Shown here piece by piece: positions 1 through 8,505 of a DNA stretch of 57,024 nt. Source of the stretch: Lyngbya aestuarii BL J (GTDB taxonomy: Bacteria > Cyanobacteriota > Cyanobacteriia > Cyanobacteriales > Microcoleaceae). The notes under the pieces are model-generated. The model saw only the letters and a list, made by a program, of their open reading frames with translations. It searched no databases and was not told where the DNA came from. The stretch spans positions 1-57,024 of the forward strand of contig NZ_AUZM01000042.1 of NCBI RefSeq assembly GCF_000478195.2, in the 5' to 3' direction. A program made the translations under genes and the position numbers. How positions within the stretch are numbered: position 1 is the stretch's first letter; every line of letters begins with the position of its first letter.

Positions 1-211
1 TGACATTGCTTTAAGTAATTTGGTTAATAATCTCAAATCTGTAACGTCTCGAAAGCTTAGACAAGAATTTTCCGACCACTTAAATTCTTTTTACTGGAAA
101 GATGTTTTATGGAATGGCTCTTACTTTGTTGCTAGTTGTGGTGGAATAACTATTTCAACTCGGCGACAATATATCGAAAATCAGAACAAACCTAATTCCG
201 ATAAACCCTGA
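1..211 (+). CDS. IS200/IS605-family transposase TnpA, C-terminal part (5' end outside window)
   Basis: The reading frame is open from base 2 to the stop at 209-211, so the gene begins before the window. The visible about 69 residues match the end of Y1 (HUH) transposases. The segment RQYIENQ carries the catalytic tyrosine and the Y-x-x-x-Q pattern typical of TnpA. The HUH metal-binding motif would lie upstream and is not visible. These enzymes cut and rejoin single-stranded DNA at hairpin ends. No tnpB follows, so this looks like an IS200-type element with tnpA alone, although a divergent or upstream tnpB cannot be excluded. The family call is firm; whether the enzyme is intact cannot be judged. 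Confidence 0.8.
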   Translation, partial: DIALSNLVNNLKSVTSRKLRQEFSDHLNSFYWKDVLWNGSYFVASCGGITISTRRQYIENQNKPNSDKP

Positions 212-262
212 CCGCAATTCATCTCACGCTGCTCTGTCGGGTCAGACGTGGGGCTTCTTGGG
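212..262 (+). mobile_element. Probable right end of the IS200/IS605 element
   Basis: Directly after the tnpA stop there is a potential hairpin in which CTCACG (223-228) pairs with CGTGGG (247-252, one G-T wobble). Hairpins just downstream of tnpA are the subterminal recognition structures of IS200/IS605 elements. The exact cleavage site cannot be fixed without an empty-site comparison. Confidence 0.5.
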
Positions 263-355
263 GAAGAAGCTAAAAAAGCCCTCAAATTTTGATTCTATCC
301 TACATCTGAACAGGAAAATCTGTTGTTCGCTTTACTTATAAAGAAGAAATATCTT

Positions 356-2530
356 CTATTTCCCATTCAAAAAGCTGAAGTCATCCCCATCTAAACTGAG
401 GGAAGAAGTGCTTTGAATAATAGCAATCAGTTCATCTTGACTCTGACCAGTTATGTGATATAGAGCGATACCAGTCGGTAAACCTTGACCAGATTGAGTC
501 TCAAGGCGATAATTTTGCTGTTGATCAGACAACTCGATAATATCTTCGTTAGTGTTGAAATCTTGAATAAGTGCATAATCACTTAAACCCGGAGTGGCAT
601 TATCACCATCATCATAGTAAAGCTGAAATTGATCTCCTAAGACAAAGATATCCGTCTCTGTTCCTCCTGTTAGAGTATCAATTTCTCCCTGACCTGCACT
701 CAAAATATCAGGGTCAACGCCTATCAGGACATCACGACCGATATCACCTGTGAGCTTGTCGTTACCTCTGTCACCAACTAGGGTATCATCATTTTTACCC
801 CCATATACAGTATCACTTCCCTCTCCAGCTTTTATCCAATCTCTACCTTGATTACCATTGATCAAATCATTACCATCTGAGCCATATAGGTAATCATCAT
901 CAAGGTTGCCAAACATGACATCATCACCACTTTTTCCCTGAAGAGAGTCTTGTCCTTTTCCACCAAAAAGGTTGTCATTATCCTCACCTCCGTCTAATAA
1001 ATCATTACCCTCATTACCAAAAATGTGATCATTACCCTTACTACCAAAAAGGTGATCATCTGCGAAAAGACCATAAATGGTGTCATTACCTAATGAAGCA
1101 TTAATGATGTCACTTTTGGGAGTACCCATCAGATTATCATCTTGATTTGTTCCATTCAAAATTGATCTTAACTCTGGACTCGGAGTCATTTCAGAAACAG
1201 GTATAGGCTCCGGTTCAGCAACAGGCTCAGGCGGCTGTTCGGGTTCAGGTTCGGGTTCAGGCTCAGGCGGCTGCTCAGGCTCGGGAATCGGCGGCTGTTC
1301 AGCAACAGGTTCAGCAACAGGTTCAGCAACAGGTTCAGCAACAGGCGGCTGTTCAGGTTCGGGTTCAGGAACAGGTTCAGGTTCAGGTTCGGGTTCAGGT
1401 TCAGGCGGCTGTTCGGGTTCAGGTTCGGGTTCAGGTTCAGGCGGCTGTTCAGGTTCCGGCTCCGGTTCAGCAACAGGTTCCGGCTCAGGTTCAGGTTCAG
1501 GAACAGGCTCAGGAACAGGTTCAGGTTCGGGTTCAGGTTCAGCAACAGGCTCAGGCTCAGGTTCAGGTTCGGGTTCAGGTTCAGCAACAGGCTCAGGTTC
1601 GGGTTCAGCAACAGGTTCAGGTTCCGGCTCCGGCTCAGGTTCCGGCTCCGGCTCAGGTTCCGGCTCCGGCTCCGGCTCAGGTTCAGGTTCGGGTTCAGGT
1701 TCCGGCGGCTGTTCAGGAACAGGCTCGGGTTCAGGAACAGGCGGCTGTTCGGGTTCAGGAACAGGTTCAGGTTCAGGTTCGGGTTCAGGTTCAGGCGGCT
1801 GTTCGGGTTCAGGTTCGGGTTCAGGTTCAGGCGGCTGTTCAGGTTCCGGCTCCGGTTCAGCAACAGGTTCAGGTTCCGGCTCGGGAATCGGCTCCGGCTC
1901 AGGCTCGGGTTCAGGCTCGGGTTCAGGCTCAGGCTCGGGTTCAGGCGGCTGTTCAGGTTCGGGTACATCAGCCAAAGTAATCACCCGCAGAGGGTCAACG
2001 GCAGATTGACTCGTAAACGAAACTTCTAAAATGTTATTGTTGTCTCCCAAGATTCTGACGGTATCTTTAGGAAGTCCACTGTTTGGCCCTTCTAGGGTAT
2101 TCCCATCTTGTAATACCCTAGCCCGATAACCAACCAGTTCGTCATTACCATTAAGAGTTTGTAAGGTGTTTGCATTACCAAACAACTCATCATCAGCCAT
2201 GAAGCCAATAATCGGATTGTCAAAAGTGAAGGTGGCTGTAAATGACTGTCTTCCTGTACCTGGTGTATTCTTCTGATAGATGAAATGACTATCAACAATA
2301 GTACCTGTCTCAATCGTTCCTAAATTATTGAGATCATCCCAATCTTTGGGGTCACTAATTTTGATATCTTTTGAGAGGGTAACATTTTGAGCTTCGTCAA
2401 AAAACTGTAATCTATTGTCTGTCGAAGCCCACCAGCTTGAATAAGTAGCAGGTTTGTCTGAGGCATCATCCAACCAAAAATCACTGATATCAATTTTTTG
2501 TGCTTGTCCTGTAAAACTAAGAATTGCCAT
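356..2530 (-). CDS. RTX (haemolysin-type calcium-binding repeat) protein with long Pro-Glu linker
   Basis: A 724-residue protein, probably secreted or cell-surface. Three parts are visible. Residues 1 to about 187 are a beta-rich domain ending in a stretch like [15 protein letters not shown]. Residues about 188-448 are an extreme low-complexity linker of [12 protein letters not shown] and EQPPEPE units. Residues about 455-615 hold GGxGxDxLxG nonapeptides, for example [20 protein letters not shown], which bind calcium in RTX proteins. They are followed by a C-terminal segment common in cyanobacterial RTX proteins (DIFVLG, then [17 protein letters not shown]). There is no classical N-terminal signal peptide, as expected for C-terminal type I secretion, but no secretion genes are adjacent. 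The start ATG (2528-2530) is the first in frame. The role could be adhesion, S-layer or motility-related; the sequence does not decide. An overlapping 260-codon frame in the linker is a by-product of the repeats. Confidence 0.85.
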   Translation of the reverse strand: MAILSFTGQAQKIDISDFWLDDASDKPATYSSWWASTDNRLQFFDEAQNVTLSKDIKISDPKDWDDLNNLGTIETGTIVDSHFIYQKNTPGTGRQSFTATFTFDNPIIGFMADDELFGNANTLQTLNGNDELVGYRARVLQDGNTLEGPNSGLPKDTVRILGDNNNILEVSFTSQSAVDPLRVITLADVPEPEQPPEPEPEPEPEPEPEPEPEPIPEPEPEPVAEPEPEPEQPPEPEPEPEPEQPPEPEPEPEPEPVPEPEQPPVPEPEPVPEQPPEPEPEPEPEPEPEPEPEPEPEPEPEPEPEPVAEPEPEPVAEPEPEPEPEPEPVAEPEPEPEPVPEPVPEPEPEPEPVAEPEPEPEQPPEPEPEPEPEQPPEPEPEPEPEPVPEPEPEQPPVAEPVAEPVAEPVAEQPPIPEPEQPPEPEPEPEPEQPPEPVAEPEPIPVSEMTPSPELRSILNGTNQDDNLMGTPKSDIINASLGNDTIYGLFADDHLFGSKGNDHIFGNEGNDLLDGGEDNDNLFGGKGQDSLQGKSGDDVMFGNLDDDYLYGSDGNDLINGNQGRDWIKAGEGSDTVYGGKNDDTLVGDRGNDKLTGDIGRDVLIGVDPDILSAGQGEIDTLTGGTETDIFVLGDQFQLYYDDGDNATPGLSDYALIQDFNTNEDIIELSDQQQNYRLETQSGQGLPTGIALYHITGQSQDELIAIIQSTSSLSLDGDDFSFLNGK
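1186..1968 (-). repeat. Degenerate hexanucleotide minisatellite encoding the PEP linker
   Basis: About 780 bases built from variants of GGTTCAGGTTCG, interrupted by 9-base GGCGGCTGT-type and GTTCAGCAACAG units. The block 1361-1480 is repeated identically at 1751-1870, an offset of 390 bases (130 codons), so it stays in frame. This points to recent expansion by slippage or unequal exchange, and copy number is likely to vary between strains. Confidence 0.9.
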
Positions 2531-2580
2531 TGCTTGTTAATTGCTCAAATTGAATGGGTATATTTCAAAAGATAAGTATG

Positions 2581-2682
2581 TATAGCAATTTGATTTTATT
2601 CGTGAAGGTTGATAACCAAGGAAAGCTTATAGTAAGGTCATCAAGCGGGTTGGGAGTTCAAAAATAATTACTAATTGCTATA
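2581..2682. repeat. MITE-like inverted-repeat element
   Basis: Perfect 10-base terminal inverted repeats (TATAGCAATT and AATTGCTATA) enclose about 80 bases without coding potential. The short length and absence of a transposase fit a non-autonomous miniature element. No target duplication is obvious. Confidence 0.35.
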
Positions 2683-3038
2683 GTTTGTTGTTATATAGAG
2701 GTGAATTAAATTTTAATTTTGTATGATCTACATATTTCTGTGGAAACGTTGCAGATGAAATCTATATACCATAATTTCGGAGATGAGGAAATACAGTTTA
2801 TATAAACTGTATTTAATCTTATACTAAGTCCGGTTTGTAAGTGACCTTAATCCAATCGGGTGACAATCCCTTTTAGAAGCAGTTGATGCTTTTTATAAAA
2901 GGTATCTACCTGACGGATACGGACATGGTATCAGAGTAACATTTGCTTTCTGTGAAAATACAGGTGAATATGTAAAGTGTTCGTACTAAATTTGTAATGT
3001 TTCTGTAAAGATACTGAGATCAGTTCTCTAGACACATC

Positions 3039-3108
3039 AAAAGAGCGACAGTGTTAGTCACTCTTTCTTGGCTAGTATTAGCCATGTACTAACATTTATC
3101 GCTCTTTT
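3039..3108. terminator. Nested hairpin, terminator or small structured RNA
   Basis: AAAAGAGCGA (3039-3048) pairs with TCGCTCTTTT (3099-3108). Inside, GTTAGT pairs with ACTAAC, and TGGCTA pairs with TAGCCA around a short loop. On the minus strand it lies 3' of the AlkP-family gene that ends at 3164, and the outer arm ends in Ts, so it may terminate that transcript. The compound stem is larger than most simple terminators. Confidence 0.5.
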
Positions 3109-3163
3109 GGGTTAATAGAAATTAAGAGATGAGTTGATCCGCTAATGGTTGCGATCAATCAAT

Positions 3164-4855
3164 TCAGCACTCAATGCCCCCACTAGCAACAGGTTGATTG
3201 GTTCGCAAAGGTAAAGGTTGACCTTCCATATGTTCTGGAATCGGTGCGCCCATCAAATCTAAAATAGAAGGGGCTAAATCGAGAACATGACCCGAAGACA
3301 AGGTAGATCCGGGTGCAATATCAGGGCCAGTTGCTAGGATAAATCCTTCGGAGCGATGGCTGGCGGCACGATAGGGTGGCAAGGGGCCAAAACGTCCATA
3401 TTCTGGACTTTCCATCACATCAGTCGCATATTCTTCTTGCCAGACGACAATTAAATCTGCATCGGGTAATTTCGGATTACGATCAGCGGCGTTTTCTCGG
3501 GTGCGAACAATATGACTCACCATCGGAATACCCTTGCGAGGATCTTTGAGAGCGTGAAGCTTTTCACAGAGATCGTCACAAACAGCATCGTACTCGGAAG
3601 GATCGACAATTCCGTTGGGTTCGCGACCTTTGAGGTTAATCCGGATGTAACCCTCAGCAAAACTGGGAATCGCAAAAGCTTTCATTTTAGGCCAGAGCGG
3701 TTTGTACCATTGAGCCGGGTTCCAAGGAACCACAGTTTCTCCCTGACGTTTGAGTTGGAACGGAGAAATTAAATCAAACTCGCCCCGAGTATCAAGATAG
3801 GGTTCAATTAACTTAAAAATCCGAGTCGGAGTTTCTCGTCGAAGGAAGCGTCGAATCGGGTTAGGATCGTTCTTCTGACCCCACAAATGCCGCTCCCAAA
3901 AGTTCCACTTCATTTTGGTAATCGGTGGCGGTAAGGGTTCGGAGGTTTTGCCATCCCCAATCCCACATTTTCCGGGAAAACTGTAGCGATAGAGAAACTC
4001 TGGTAAGAAAATAAAGCTCGGTAAGTCAATCGTTGCCGCCCCAGTACCATGATCGGAGAACAGAACCACATGAGCATTTTCTGGCGCCTGGGTTAAGATC
4101 TCACCAATGGCTTTATCCATCGCTTGGTAAACGGCAAGCAGGGGGTCGTGGGAAACCTGGGGTCGCAGTTTCTCATGGAGGGGATGATCCGGTTGACTCA
4201 GATGCCAGAAAACGTGACCACCGCCATGAGATTCACTGAATACGGTTAAGAATAAATCCCAAGGCTGACGCTGAAGCAAATCCTGACAAATGGCTGAACG
4301 CCGCTCAATCCCAGTGACAAATCGCTCTTCGAGTTGCATGGTGGTTTTTACATCCAGGCAAACGGCATAATCGTTGTGTAGACCCGGATGGGGGCCATGT
4401 TTGTCAATGATTTCTTGGTACAGGGATTCCGGTATAGAACTACTGGGGATTTGAGGAGAGTGAGCGCCCCAAGCTCCTATTTGTAAGCCCTGGGTTTGAG
4501 TGTTCAGTCGCAGTTGGGGAACGTCAAAGGTGATGACTCGATAATCTTCTCCCAAAGCGGTAAAGGGACGGAATTCCTTGTAGTCATAAGCCGCGCGAGT
4601 TTCAGTTTCATAAGTGCCTTCGCGAAACCCCATTGCCGCCCAATACCCTGTTTTTTGGGGGCGACAACCCGTAGCAAAGGTTGTCCAAGCTGTTTCGACG
4701 TTTGAGTCTTTGAAGTTTCTTAAACGGCTATAGATGCCTTGTTCACGTAGACGACTTAGATTTTTTAAATATCCTTTAGACATCCACTCTTCGAGTAAAG
4801 GAGGTTGAGCGGCGTCTAATCCAATCGCAATAACAGGATTCTTCGGGTTTTGCAT
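3164..4855 (-). CDS. Alkaline-phosphatase-superfamily phosphohydrolase/phosphodiesterase (COG3379-like)
   Basis: A 563-residue metal-dependent hydrolase of the AlkP/sulfatase/nucleotide-pyrophosphatase superfamily. Visible signature elements, N to C: an Asp metal ligand in IGLDAAQ (about residue 14), the nucleophile region ETAWTTFATG (54-63), SESHGGGHVFWH (about 213), the Asp-His metal pair in VLFSDHGTG (about 268), and a late His in AASHRSEGFILATG (about 500). There is no signal peptide, so it is probably cytoplasmic. The superfamily includes phosphatases, sulfatases and phosphomutases, and the sequence does not identify the substrate. It is divergent from two sulfotransferase genes, so a role in glycan phosphate or sulfate turnover is conceivable but unproven. 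The ATG at 4853-4855 gives the IAIGLDAA start typical of the family. Confidence 0.8.
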   Translation of the reverse strand: MQNPKNPVIAIGLDAAQPPLLEEWMSKGYLKNLSRLREQGIYSRLRNFKDSNVETAWTTFATGCRPQKTGYWAAMGFREGTYETETRAAYDYKEFRPFTALGEDYRVITFDVPQLRLNTQTQGLQIGAWGAHSPQIPSSSIPESLYQEIIDKHGPHPGLHNDYAVCLDVKTTMQLEERFVTGIERRSAICQDLLQRQPWDLFLTVFSESHGGGHVFWHLSQPDHPLHEKLRPQVSHDPLLAVYQAMDKAIGEILTQAPENAHVVLFSDHGTGAATIDLPSFIFLPEFLYRYSFPGKCGIGDGKTSEPLPPPITKMKWNFWERHLWGQKNDPNPIRRFLRRETPTRIFKLIEPYLDTRGEFDLISPFQLKRQGETVVPWNPAQWYKPLWPKMKAFAIPSFAEGYIRINLKGREPNGIVDPSEYDAVCDDLCEKLHALKDPRKGIPMVSHIVRTRENAADRNPKLPDADLIVVWQEEYATDVMESPEYGRFGPLPPYRAASHRSEGFILATGPDIAPGSTLSSGHVLDLAPSILDLMGAPIPEHMEGQPLPLRTNQPVASGGIEC

Positions 4856-4890
4856 GAAATCAGCCTCAGTTGATTGAGTATTACGCTTCT

Positions 4891-5108
4891 TTGACTAACT
4901 CCCCTGGCTCAAGCCTCGGGGAATCTTCCAGAACTTTTGATTAATTCATCAGACTCTTAGGCATGGTCAAAATGCCTGATGCTTGTGTACAAGCTTAACA
5001 GTAAATTTTCAGTAGAGCTTTCAACTCTCGACAAGAAAAGCATGGATGGTTATAGCTCATAAAAAACGTTTTCAGTTTCACCTAAACTTGGCTTGCTTTG
5101 GGTGAAAC
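4891..5108. mobile_element. Relic of an IS200/IS605 (TnpB-type) element end; multi-hairpin region
   Basis: TTGACTAACTCCCC...GGGGAATC (4891-4924) closely resembles the hairpin (TTGACATCCTCCCC...GGGGATTCC in one orientation) that ends many bacterial TnpB elements. The next 190 bases contain three more clean hairpins: AGGCAT/ATGCCT (4959-4977), GCTTG/CAAGC (4982-4996), and a 12-base stem GTTTCACCTAAA/TTTGGGTGAAAC (5075-5108). No transposase frame was found. It may be a truncated element that kept its end and guide-RNA scaffold. It lies in the divergent leader of the AlkP-family gene, so a regulatory RNA is the alternative. Confidence 0.4.
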
Positions 5109-5234
5109 TTCCATGAGCCGTATTCAATTAAAGACCTAATCACTGTTTTCGATAACTATAAATGGAGCCAAGCTCCTTGACAGGTTAGACCATAAAGACT
5201 TCTGCATTTACATGACTTCAATGGTGAGTCTGTT

Positions 5235-5264
5235 TTGTCAAAAGATGCACAATTATATTATACT
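5235..5264 (+). promoter_or_regulatory. Sigma-70-type promoter candidate for the sulfotransferase gene
   Basis: TTGTCA (5235-5240) and TATACT (5259-5264) are separated by 18 bases, each one mismatch from consensus. It would give a leader of about 250 bases before the ATG at 5525. No other start signal is as good in this spacer (4856-5524). Confidence 0.4.
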
Positions 5265-5524
5265 CTATATCTTAAGGGAACGTCCAGAACTCAATCTCTA
5301 ACTGAGTGGATCTTTAAGTGTTTGCTTTCTGTTCGGAAGAAAGTCTGTTTCGCTGTTGTATATGTGTCCAGGATAAACAGAAAGTAGTGTAGAGGGATGA
5401 TCGCTGAGTGCTGAGGTAATTAACCTGGAACTCTCTGCCCTTTGAATTCTGCAAAATCTGTTTAACTGCCCAAATGCTGTTGAAATTAACAACAATATTA
5501 TCTGAAGAAAACGAGAGAAATAAA

Positions 5525-6337
5525 ATGATTAAAGATTTGATCAAAAATGTAGCGTATCCAATGATAAAATCTCGTCCGGATTTCTTGATACTCGGAACGC
5601 AAAAAGCTGGAACAACATCACTTTACAATTACTTGATTCAGCATTCGGACGTGATTAAAAATAATTCTTTTAAAGAAATTCACTACTTTGATGAATTCCC
5701 AAATTATCAGAGAGGTTTTGGATGGTATCTAGGTTACTTTCCCTCTAAAAAACAAAAAGAAAATAAGCTTACACTTGATGCAACACCTGAAGATCTTTAT
5801 TTTCAGCATATTCCTCAGCTGATCAAGAAAGATTTAGGTAACATTAAAATGATTGCTATCCTCAGAAATCCAGTATATCGAGCCTATTCTGCATGGCAAA
5901 TGTATCACAGCTTTTCCAAAAATCCTCATACTCATCTCAGAAATATAGCGGATCAAAGAACTTTTCTAGAAGCAATTGAAGAAGAACAAAAGGGTATCAA
6001 AATAGAATATCCTTATGATTATATTAATCGGGGTAAGTATGCTGACCAATTGAAAAATTACTACAAGCATTTTGACAAAGAGAACTTGCTCATCTTAAAC
6101 TTCGATCAATTTAAAGATGATCTAGACAATTTACTCAATAGTATCTGTGACTTTCTCAGTCTGGAATATTTCTCCTCTGAAAAACTGCAAGAATTCAAGG
6201 AGATAAAATACAATTCTGGAAAGTATAAGGTTGAAAAAAGTGAATCTGAACTTCAAGGGATTCAGCAGCTCAAAGATTATTTTATTCCCTACAATGAAGA
6301 ACTTTACAACCTATTAGGATATCGCTATACCTGGTAG
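5525..6337 (+). CDS. PAPS-dependent sulfotransferase (Sulfotransfer_1/heparan-type fold)
   Basis: A 270-residue enzyme predicted to transfer sulfate from PAPS to a carbohydrate or other acceptor. The 5'-phosphosulfate loop is LGTQKAGTTSLYNYL (residues about 23-37). The 3'-phosphate-binding segment is AILRNPVYRAYSAW (about 110-123), and NRGKYADQLKNYYKHF follows as in heparan N/O-sulfotransferase-like proteins. There is no signal peptide, though the first 15 residues are hydrophobic and basic. An upstream ATG at 5474 is in frame but lacks a ribosome site. The ATG at 5525 has GAGAGA 5 bases before it and is preferred. The gene is visibly more A/T-rich than pheT or argH, hinting at transfer. Its acceptor cannot be told; the neighbouring glycosyltransferase suggests polysaccharide. 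Confidence 0.85.
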   Translation: MIKDLIKNVAYPMIKSRPDFLILGTQKAGTTSLYNYLIQHSDVIKNNSFKEIHYFDEFPNYQRGFGWYLGYFPSKKQKENKLTLDATPEDLYFQHIPQLIKKDLGNIKMIAILRNPVYRAYSAWQMYHSFSKNPHTHLRNIADQRTFLEAIEEEQKGIKIEYPYDYINRGKYADQLKNYYKHFDKENLLILNFDQFKDDLDNLLNSICDFLSLEYFSSEKLQEFKEIKYNSGKYKVEKSESELQGIQQLKDYFIPYNEELYNLLGYRYTW

Positions 6338-6627
6338 TTCTGCAATCTATTGATAGATGAACAGTTTGTGCGATCTTCTCGACAGAATACGATGATCGTT
6401 TGAACAAGGAAACAATAGGCTGAAGATATGTATAGAATTAAGATCAATACACTTCAGTCTGCTTGAATTTAGATACTAATTGATAGCTCTAGGGTCAATC
6501 TTCAGTCTTGTGCATTTACTAAATCTTTACATTCAAAATCTATAATTTTTACAAAACCTGATGGTTTGTGAAAGTTTGATCTTTGTATAATTCTAGATAT
6601 TGAAGTTGAAAAGACAGAGAAGTAAGT
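6338..6627. other. Spacer between the two sulfotransferase genes
   Basis: 290 A/T-rich bases without a supported gene. No strong terminator is visible. A second promoter for the next gene may lie here, but the many A/T-rich candidates cannot be ranked. Confidence 0.4.
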
Positions 6628-7275
6628 ATGATTTCTTACAAACATAAGTGCATATTCGTTCACATTCCAAAGACTGGCGGTACAAGCCTAGAAAATATTA
6701 TTTGGCCAAGGGCAAAAGATCGAACAGAATCTAATTTGTGGATGGGATTTATCAGCGGATTTCACAATAAGTATCAGACTGGAGGATTACAACATCTTCT
6801 TTCTACCCAAATTAGGCAAGAAGTGGGAGATCAAGTTTTTAACAGTTTTTTTAAGTTTACGGTTGTTCGCAACCCTTGGGATAAAGCAATATCTCAGTTT
6901 TTATACATGAAAAAAAGAAAGTCTCTCAGAGATTTTATGGGAATGTCAGAAGATGATTGCTTCAAGCAATACCTCTCGCTAATTCAGAAAAAAAATCACG
7001 TTCAATGGGAGCCTCAGTATAAGTTTGTTTTTGATGATCAAGGTTGCCTTTTAGTTGACTTTATTGGAAAATTTGAAAATTTTGAACAGGATGCTTATAA
7101 GATACTGGATCAGTCAGGAGTAAAGACCAAAATATTGGGGATAAGAGTTAAGAAAATACCACATACGAACAAAAGCAATCGCTTGCACTACACTGAGTAT
7201 TATGATACAGAATCAAGAGAGATCGTGCAGAATCTATATCAGAAAGATATAGAGATTTTCAACTATACGTTCTAG
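6628..7275 (+). CDS. Sulfotransferase family 2-like protein (PAPS-binding)
   Basis: A 215-residue protein with the family 2 pattern. The phosphosulfate loop is FVHIPKTGGTSLENI (residues 11-25), and the 3'-phosphate loop is FTVVRNPWDKAISQF (about 76-90). FIGKFENFEQD (about residue 150) is the usual 'GRFEN' element of this family. It belongs to a different sulfotransferase branch from the upstream gene, so the pair is not a simple duplication. The ATG at 6628 follows AGAGAAG at a good distance. The protein ends soon after the conserved core, as is usual for bacterial members. Like its neighbour it is A/T-rich. The acceptor is unknown. Confidence 0.85.
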   Translation: MISYKHKCIFVHIPKTGGTSLENIIWPRAKDRTESNLWMGFISGFHNKYQTGGLQHLLSTQIRQEVGDQVFNSFFKFTVVRNPWDKAISQFLYMKKRKSLRDFMGMSEDDCFKQYLSLIQKKNHVQWEPQYKFVFDDQGCLLVDFIGKFENFEQDAYKILDQSGVKTKILGIRVKKIPHTNKSNRLHYTEYYDTESREIVQNLYQKDIEIFNYTF

Positions 7276-7435
7276 ATTGTGTTAGGCTAATGCCAAGATC
7301 TAATAGATTGGGAATTGTGACCCACATGAAATTTAAGGTCTAATATTCAATTTTTCATTGAAGCTTTAAAATAACTAATATGGGAATAGGCTTCATCAAA
7401 CCCCGAAACATCTCAGGAATTGTGGAGGTTGAAAC

Positions 7436-8428
7436 TTGACTCAGATCGGACTAATTGCTATCGGACGTAATGAAGGTCAACGCTTGCGTCAATGTCTACT
7501 TTCAGCGTTAGAGAAGGTAGATTGTATTGTTTATGTCGATTCGGGATCGACAGATGGTAGTGTAGAGATGGCGCGATCACTGGGCGTTGAGGTGATCGAA
7601 CTAGATTTGTCTATTCCCTTTACAGCAGCTCGCGCCCGCAATGCCGGATTTCAACATCTGCGACAAACTCACCCCCAAATCGAATTTGTGCAATTTGTCG
7701 ATGGTGACTGTGAAGTGGTCGAAGGTTGGCTGGAAAAAGCTCAACAAGAACTACTCGCTCAACCTGACGTTGGGGTGGTTTGCGGACGTCGCCGAGAACG
7801 TTTTCCGGAATCTACGGTTTATAATCAGTTATGTGATATTGAATGGAATACTCCAGTTGGGGAAGCCGAAGCTTGTGGGGGTGACTCCATGATGCGAGTT
7901 GAAGCATTTGAACAAGTGGGGGGGTTTAATGACTCTATCATTGCCGGAGAGGAACCCGAACTGTGTGTGCGGTTACGTCAACAGGGCTGGAAAATTCTCC
8001 GCCTCGATGCTGAGATGACCTTACATGATGCTCAGATGACCCGTTGGAATCAGTGGTGGAAACGGATGCTCAGAGCGGGTCATGCTTACGCAGAAGGGGC
8101 TTGGTTACACGGTCAATCTCCCCAACGACATTGGGTAAAAGAAAGCAAAAGTATTTGGCTGTGGGGATTGTTTATTCCGTTATTGGCTCTGGTACTTGCT
8201 TTTCCGACCCATGAATTGAGTTTATTACTATTGCTTGGTTATCCGTATTTGACCTACCGAATTTATCGGTATTATACCCAACAACGGAGCTATTCTAACC
8301 GTGAGTCAGCACTTTATGCCCTCTCTTGTGTTTTGGGTAAATTTCCTCAACTGCAAGGCCAGATGCAATTTCATTTCAATCGCTTACTGGGTCGTCGCCG
8401 GACATTGGTAGAATACAAAACAGAGTAA
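7436..8428 (+). CDS. Family 2 glycosyltransferase with C-terminal membrane segment
   Basis: A 330-residue GT-A fold enzyme that would transfer a sugar from a nucleotide donor onto a polysaccharide or lipid. Seen: the N-terminal IGRNEGQRL, nucleotide-binding DSGSTDGS (about residues 36-43), the metal-binding VDGDCE (about 87-92, a DxD variant), and the acceptor-side GGFNDSIIAGEEPELCVRL (the ED-type catalytic motif). A hydrophobic stretch (about 240-270) should anchor it in the inner membrane. The start is a TTG at 7436 preceded by GGAGG 8 bases upstream. There is no better ATG, because the next would remove the first beta strand. Base composition is closer to the genome average than that of the two sulfotransferase genes before it. 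Confidence 0.88.
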   Translation: MTQIGLIAIGRNEGQRLRQCLLSALEKVDCIVYVDSGSTDGSVEMARSLGVEVIELDLSIPFTAARARNAGFQHLRQTHPQIEFVQFVDGDCEVVEGWLEKAQQELLAQPDVGVVCGRRRERFPESTVYNQLCDIEWNTPVGEAEACGGDSMMRVEAFEQVGGFNDSIIAGEEPELCVRLRQQGWKILRLDAEMTLHDAQMTRWNQWWKRMLRAGHAYAEGAWLHGQSPQRHWVKESKSIWLWGLFIPLLALVLAFPTHELSLLLLLGYPYLTYRIYRYYTQQRSYSNRESALYALSCVLGKFPQLQGQMQFHFNRLLGRRRTLVEYKTE

Positions 8429-8505
8429 AGGTTTGTTGAAGATTCTATGATTTAGAACGTCCGAAATCCTGAAAATATTCTCAATTTATTATTGGTATTC
8501 AAAGT

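Larger units (their letters stand above)
2531..3163. other. Gene-free spacer with a small inverted-repeat element and a gene-like relic
   Basis: No convincing gene. TATAGCAATT (2581-2590) and its complement AATTGCTATA (2673-2682) bracket about 100 A/T-rich bases, resembling a miniature inverted-repeat element. Bases about 2870-2989 on the plus strand read for about 38 codons (LEAVDAFYKRYLPDGYGHG and on) with no start codon, as a decayed gene would. A nested hairpin lies at 3039-3108 and is listed separately. The promoter of the RTX gene should lie just right of 2530 but is not clear. Confidence 0.5.

Noticed and set aside
1186-1968. 260-codon frame in the PEP linker (Asn/Leu/Ser/Pro-rich)
   Set aside because: It is the shifted reading of the hexamer repeats inside the RTX gene and ends with them.
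5075-5140. Group II intron domain V (GAGCCGTAT is present near 5114)
   Set aside because: The pairing arm (ACGGTTC type) is missing and no intron-encoded protein is nearby.
5474-5524. Upstream ATG for the first sulfotransferase
   Set aside because: No ribosome site; the ATG at 5525 has GAGAGA in place and gives the usual start.
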